The position numbers and the translations under genes are program-made. A DNA stretch of 64,000 nt from Mesobacillus maritimus. GTDB taxonomy: Bacteria; Bacillota; Bacilli; Bacillales; Cytobacillaceae. The DNA lies in the NCBI RefSeq assembly GCF_023715205.1, contig NZ_JAMBNR010000013.1, forward strand, positions 100,448-164,447, given 5' to 3'. How positions within the stretch are numbered: position 1 is the stretch's first letter; every line of letters begins with the position of its first letter. The notes under the pieces were generated by a model, which ran no database searches, was not told the origin of the DNA, and saw only the letters and a program-made list of their open reading frames with translations. This document shows, piece by piece, positions 60,050-64,000 of the stretch.

Positions 60050-61819
60050 ATGCACAGGCGAAGAATTAAGATTTGGTTAGCAATAGCCATTATAGGCATG
60101 GTTATTTTAGTAGGAAGGTTAGCGCAAATTCAGCTGATTTCTACGGAATCTTTCTCGAAATATGGAGTCAACTTGCTAGAAAAAAGCGTTGCTCAGCGAA
60201 CACAGGAAATGGTGATTGATAACGGAAGAGGGAATTTTCTTGATCAATCAGGTGAACCACTTATTTACAAAAAAGTTCCTGTCCTTATTTTATTCCCTTT
60301 TTTAAATCACCTAGATTGGCCTGTTGAAGAGGTTGCAGCTGCAATTGGTGTAAGAGATGAAGCGTTACTTCGGTCATTAAATAAGGCGAAAAACCCAATC
60401 GCATTTGGGAGCCCAAAACCATTTAGGCTCTCTGAAAGCCAAATGGAAGCTATTAACAAACTTAAAATACCGGGTGTGTTTGCAGTCGAAAAGAAATATC
60501 CTCTATCCGATATCAATGCAGAGCAATTAATTGGAATTACGGGTGAAAATTCTACTCTTCTTAAAGATAGGTATGGGGAGAAGGAATTTGCACCACGAAC
60601 TCTTGTCGGATTGTCAGGGCTTGAAAAAAGCTTTGATGAATTTTTAGTAGGAGAAGGGAAGTCGAAGCTTGTTTATCATGTAGATGGTGTTGGCTCCCCC
60701 TTATTTGGGATTAATGTAAAATACACCGAACCTGCTAATCCTTTTTATCCGCTAAATGTTAAAACTACACTTGATAAGGATCTACAGGAGAAGGCGGAAA
60801 AACTTGTGGATCAGCATCAAATTAAAAACGGTGGATTAGTACTGTTAGATATTGAAACGAATACCGTACTTGCAATGGTTTCTCGACCGCATTTGAATCG
60901 TTCCCAACCTTTTGGAGATAAAGGCGTCCAAAATCAAATGTTGAAACAGCAGATTCCTGGTTCCGTTTTTAAAACAGTGGTAGCTGCAGCAGCCATTGAT
61001 TACGGATTACAGCCTCCTTCGAGAACATTTGATTGTAATCAAAACATCTATGGCAAAGAAGATCCGAATTATCAGCACGGGATCCTCGATTTTACGGAAA
61101 GTTTCGCTAGAAGTTGCAATCGTACTTTTGCGGATTTAGCAAAAGAACTTAAGGACAAGGATGAGGGAATTATCGAAGCATATGCAGAAAAGCTTTCGTT
61201 AACAGGTAAAGTGGGATGGACAGGTTCCGTTTTTCATACGGAAGATTTTGAGCAAATGGCAGATGAAGATTCCGGTCGTGTCTTCCATAATGAGGAAGCT
61301 AAAAAAGATGATAACTATGTGGCCCTTTCAGCAATTGGTCAGCATGAAGTAAGAGTCACTCCCCTTGCTGTTGCCAATATGATGGCGACGATTGCCCGAG
61401 GGGGGGACAAGCAAATGGTACGTGTTGTGGAGTCAGTAGAGTATCAGAATGGATCAAAGGTCTTTGGGTTTAACGAGAAAAAGTTGACTGGGGAAACGGT
61501 TTCTCCTTTTACAGCTCAGAAACTTCAAAAGTTATTGCGAGAGGTTATTGTGAATGAAGAAGGAACTGGAAGGTGGTTCCAAGAGCTTCCTTATGCTGTT
61601 GCTGGAAAGTCCGGGACAGCTGAAACCGGTATTATGAAAGAAGGAGAGCAGACTTATAATAAATGGTTTGCAGGTTATTTCCCTTACGAGAATCCGAAAT
61701 ATGCGCTTGTCACTGTTAATTTAGGGGTTCACGGGGATGAAGGTGGAGTTAATCCCTTATTCGCGGACATGGTTAAGGAAGTATCCGCTCATGATAAAAC
61801 CGAAGAAAAAACGGATTAA
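60050..61819 (+). CDS. pbpI: Class B penicillin-binding protein PbpI (PBP4b)
   Basis: This membrane-anchored transpeptidase cross-links peptidoglycan; the B. subtilis counterpart YrrR is made during sporulation. The 589 residues have an N-terminal membrane helix (IWLAIAIIGMVILVGRLAQIQL), a dimerisation domain (about 40-200) and a transpeptidase domain with SXXK at Ser305 (PGSVFKT), SCN in ARSCNRTFADLA and KSG in VAGKSGTAETG. The ATG at 60050 follows GAGGTG that lies in the 3' arm of the greA terminator. yrrS follows, as in B. subtilis. Confidence 0.95.
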   Translation: MHRRRIKIWLAIAIIGMVILVGRLAQIQLISTESFSKYGVNLLEKSVAQRTQEMVIDNGRGNFLDQSGEPLIYKKVPVLILFPFLNHLDWPVEEVAAAIGVRDEALLRSLNKAKNPIAFGSPKPFRLSESQMEAINKLKIPGVFAVEKKYPLSDINAEQLIGITGENSTLLKDRYGEKEFAPRTLVGLSGLEKSFDEFLVGEGKSKLVYHVDGVGSPLFGINVKYTEPANPFYPLNVKTTLDKDLQEKAEKLVDQHQIKNGGLVLLDIETNTVLAMVSRPHLNRSQPFGDKGVQNQMLKQQIPGSVFKTVVAAAAIDYGLQPPSRTFDCNQNIYGKEDPNYQHGILDFTESFARSCNRTFADLAKELKDKDEGIIEAYAEKLSLTGKVGWTGSVFHTEDFEQMADEDSGRVFHNEEAKKDDNYVALSAIGQHEVRVTPLAVANMMATIARGGDKQMVRVVESVEYQNGSKVFGFNEKKLTGETVSPFTAQKLQKLLREVIVNEEGTGRWFQELPYAVAGKSGTAETGIMKEGEQTYNKWFAGYFPYENPKYALVTVNLGVHGDEGGVNPLFADMVKEVSAHDKTEEKTD

Positions 61820-61950
61820 CCCTTTGTTCCACCTCACATCTAGATAAAATCCTTCATGTTTCCAAAAAGTCATGGTAGAATGTTGTCAGTCTTATCATGA
61901 GGCTCACCTCAATCGAGGGTAAACGATGTTATTTTGAGGAGTGATAATAA

Positions 61951-62607
61951 ATGGGTCATGAAGTTGACAACGATGCTTCTAGAGCACAAAAGCTTGCCAA
62001 AAGAAGAAAAACAAACCTCATCTTAAATGGTTTAATTACGATTGTTTTAGTATTAATTGTCTTTGTTACGGTAAGGATTTTTTTTAGTGATAGCCAAAGT
62101 GATCAGAATGAATCAGAAACAGCTGCTACAGTCGCCGAAAATACGGATGAACAAAAGGAATCAACCGCTGGAACAAACAAAGAAAACGAGGGAAAACAAG
62201 AACAAAAAGAGGAAAATTCAAGTTCAGATGAAGAAGAAGCTGAACCTGAACCTGAACAGGAAGAAGATGGCGAGCTGATTGTAACAGAAGGTGGAGACAG
62301 TCCAGATGTGAAGCAAACGATTGTTGATCCGAACTGGAAACCAGTTGGAACAACACAAACGGGTGAGCATGCTGCTGTATATGATGATTCATCAGTTGAT
62401 TGGCAAGAAATGCTAAAAGCCATTTCTTATGCAACCAATATTGATGTTAATAACATGACTGTATGGCGTTTAGGGAACAACGGTAGTCCACAGCATGCAA
62501 TTGGAACTGTTTCTGAAAAAGGAGGTTCGACAACCTATCGTGTTGCAATTGAATGGGTTGACGGCGAAGGTTGGAAGCCTGTTAAAATGGAAGAGTTAGC
62601 AAATTAA
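61951..62607 (+). CDS. yrrS: DUF1510 membrane protein (YrrS-like)
   Basis: The 218 residues contain a short cytoplasmic N-terminus ([12 protein letters not shown]), one membrane helix at about 24-45 ([23 protein letters not shown]), a long Glu/Gln/Ser-rich linker and a C-terminal DUF1510 domain ([39 protein letters not shown]). It is outward-facing and of unknown function. It follows pbpI, suggesting a role with the cell wall (inference). The ATG follows GAGGAGTGA. Confidence 0.9.
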   Translation: MGHEVDNDASRAQKLAKRRKTNLILNGLITIVLVLIVFVTVRIFFSDSQSDQNESETAATVAENTDEQKESTAGTNKENEGKQEQKEENSSSDEEEAEPEPEQEEDGELIVTEGGDSPDVKQTIVDPNWKPVGTTQTGEHAAVYDDSSVDWQEMLKAISYATNIDVNNMTVWRLGNNGSPQHAIGTVSEKGGSTTYRVAIEWVDGEGWKPVKMEELAN

Positions 62608-62653
62608 AAGGCTGCAAACAATAGATGATGTCTTCAAAAGAAAGGATTTTAAC

Positions 62654-63355
62654 ATGAGAATCGCAATTATTGGTGCAATGGACGAAGAAGTAACTTTACT
62701 AAGAGAGAAAATTGACAATAAAGAGCAAGAAACGATTGCAGGTTTCGAATTTACATCGGGGACACTTGAAGGTGCAGATGTTGTTCTTCTACGTTCTGGA
62801 ATTGGGAAAGTAAATGCGGCAATGTCGACTGCTATCCTTTTAGACCGTTTTAAACCTGACTATGTGATTAATACCGGGTCAGCAGGCGGTTTAAATCCTG
62901 AATTGAATGTAGGCGATGTAGTTATTTCGACAGAAGTCCGACATCATGATGTTGATGTAACGGCTTTTGGTTATGAGTATGGACAGGTACCGCAGTTACC
63001 TGCTGCTTTAGAGGCTGAGGCAAGCCTTGTTGAAGTGGCAGAAACATGTGCGAAAGAAATTAACGGGATTCAGGTAGTTAAAGGACTAATCACTACTGGG
63101 GATTCCTTTATTAGTAAACCAGAGCAGGCAGAGTTCATTCTCTCCAAGTTTAACGATCTACAAGCGGTTGAGATGGAAGCTGCTGCTATCGCACAGGTTG
63201 CCTTCCAATTTGGTATACCGTTTGTGATTATTCGCTCTCTTTCAGATATTGCTGGAAAAGAATCCAATATCTCATTTGACCAATTTCTAGAAACAGCAGC
63301 GGTAAACTCTGCAACGATGGTTATGAAAATAATAGCTAAATTAGATAAGAATTAA
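62654..63355 (+). CDS. mtnN: 5'-methylthioadenosine/S-adenosylhomocysteine nucleosidase
   Basis: The enzyme cleaves adenine from methylthioadenosine and S-adenosylhomocysteine, clearing by-products of SAM reactions. The 233 residues match the family: [88 protein letters not shown] and [14 protein letters not shown] with the catalytic Asp. The ATG follows GAAAGGAT. In B. subtilis mccA and mccB follow; here they are absent and a terminator comes instead. Confidence 0.97.
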   Translation: MRIAIIGAMDEEVTLLREKIDNKEQETIAGFEFTSGTLEGADVVLLRSGIGKVNAAMSTAILLDRFKPDYVINTGSAGGLNPELNVGDVVISTEVRHHDVDVTAFGYEYGQVPQLPAALEAEASLVEVAETCAKEINGIQVVKGLITTGDSFISKPEQAEFILSKFNDLQAVEMEAAAIAQVAFQFGIPFVIIRSLSDIAGKESNISFDQFLETAAVNSATMVMKIIAKLDKN

Positions 63356-63390
63356 AGCATTGTTTTGTCTTAGAATTTGGATTGAGTTGA

Positions 63391-63424
63391 AACACACGAA
63401 GAAATTTCGTGTGTTTTTTTTCTA
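63391..63424 (+). terminator. Terminator of mtnN
   Basis: ACACACGAA pairs with TTCGTGTGT around a GAAA-type loop, followed by TTTTTTTC. Confidence 0.9.
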
Positions 63425-63557
63425 TCCGATAAAGAATGATGCCGACGACAACTTACATTTCCTTATTCACCACAATTTACATGAAGAAGAGGCTAGGATA
63501 GTATGATACATTTATTATTGTAGAAAAATAGTTTGTGAGTTAGTAGGGGTGATTAAC

Positions 63558-63821
63558 TTGATTATAAAAAAGATCTACGAGAATATGATCGATTATCGTC
63601 AGTTTGGAATGGTTTTACTAGCTGTTGGTGCGTTCTTCTTTATTGGTAGCATTATCCCTAATGATGGACAAATCATAATAAATCAGAATATAGCAGTTAT
63701 CACTTCTTTTGTATTTTTAATTATGTCTATGGTGTTTTTAGGTCTTTCTAAAAACTGTCGTAAGAAGCTAATCGAGACAGAAGAAGGTCAGGAATATTTA
63801 ATAAAAAAAAAGCGTCCCTAA
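63558..63821 (+). CDS. yrhC: YrhC-like small membrane protein
   Basis: The product has 87 residues from TTG at 63558, or 90 from GTG at 63549. AGGGGTGA just before TTG favours the former slightly. It has two membrane helices (FGMVLLAVGAFFFIGSIIP and IAVITSFVFLIMSMVFLGLS) and a basic C-terminal tail. The pattern DYRQFGMVLLAVGAFFFIGS matches the YrhC family. Its function is unknown. In B. subtilis yrhC follows mccB; here it directly follows mtnN. Confidence 0.75.
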   Translation: MIIKKIYENMIDYRQFGMVLLAVGAFFFIGSIIPNDGQIIINQNIAVITSFVFLIMSMVFLGLSKNCRKKLIETEEGQEYLIKKKRP

Positions 63822-63873
63822 TCGTATAAGTTCCGATACCTGATATAAAACATAAAAATGCAATTGTAATATT

Positions 63874-63936
63874 AAAAGGGGCTGTCCAAAAAGTCAGTGA
63901 AAGCTGGTTTTTTTGGAGCCCCTTTTTGTATTTTTT
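63874..63936 (+). terminator. Long terminator hairpin after yrhC
   Basis: AAAAGGGGCTGTCCAAAAA pairs with TTTTTTTGGAGCCCCTTTTT with a small bulge, then GTATTTTTT. Such GGGGCTGTCC hairpins are common in bacilli. The last 60 bases of the window hold nothing recognised. Confidence 0.85.
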
Positions 63937-64000
63937 CGAAAAAAAATACAAAAAAAAATCGTCCTTTTTAGTAAAATGAAGTTACCACACCACACTTACA

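Overview
The window is a chromosomal segment of a low-to-moderate G+C, endospore-forming member of the Bacillaceae. The gene order closely follows the Bacillus subtilis rpmA-spo0B-obg to yrhC region. It carries sporulation genes (spo0B, safA, bofC, spoVB, pbpI), two T-box leaders, a 6S RNA, AGGAGG-type ribosome binding sites and frequent GTG/TTG starts. The genus cannot be fixed from sequence alone. No tRNA, rRNA, phage, insertion sequence or CRISPR array was seen.

Layout. 1-4.6 kb: 3' end of rpmA, spo0B, obg, pheB, pheA, then a 12-unit, exactly 52-bp tandem repeat array. 4.6-10 kb: the NAD biosynthesis block, with niaR and nadS on the minus strand diverging from nadBCA across a NiaR-type operator. 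10-14 kb: spore morphogenesis (a repeat-rich safA, an overlapping CotS-like kinase gene, bofC). 14-19 kb: ruvAB, a small membrane protein, queA, a three-unit hairpin repeat, tgt, yajC. 19-25 kb: membrane genes, spoVB, comN, secDF. 25-34 kb: recJ, apt, relA, dtd and a convergent five-SH3 amidase. 33.6-43.8 kb: yrzK, T-box-hisS-aspS, 6S RNA, tcdA, rarA, a YczE-like gene coupled to cymR, a cysteine desulfurase and mnmA. 44-49.3 kb: a TPR protein, recD2, yrrD, two very small genes, an AI-2E-family transporter. 49.3-64 kb: T-box-alaS, ireB, ruvX, yrzB, mltG, trmR-trhP1-trhP2, udk, greA, pbpI, yrrS, mtnN, yrhC.

How the genes work together. The region is rich in tRNA anticodon-loop modification: queA/tgt (queuosine), tcdA (cyclic t6A), desulfurase/mnmA (2-thiouridine) and trhP1/trhP2/trmR (5-methoxyuridine). 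TrhP-type hydroxylation is reported to depend on prephenate, the substrate of PheA, which is also encoded here. Other groups are homologous recombination (ruvAB, ruvX, recJ, recD2, rarA), stringent response and purine salvage (relA, apt), NAD synthesis with its own desulfurase and repressor, cell-wall synthesis (mltG, pbpI, amidase) and spore development.

Most genes are conserved housekeeping genes. The less ordinary content is mainly non-coding: the 52-bp array, several interspersed repeat families in the longer gaps, a possible structured leader before trmR, and a terminator hairpin whose 3' arm holds the pbpI ribosome binding site. Compared with B. subtilis from memory, yrrT and mccAB are missing between yrrS and yrhC, and a membrane-protein gene is inserted before cymR.
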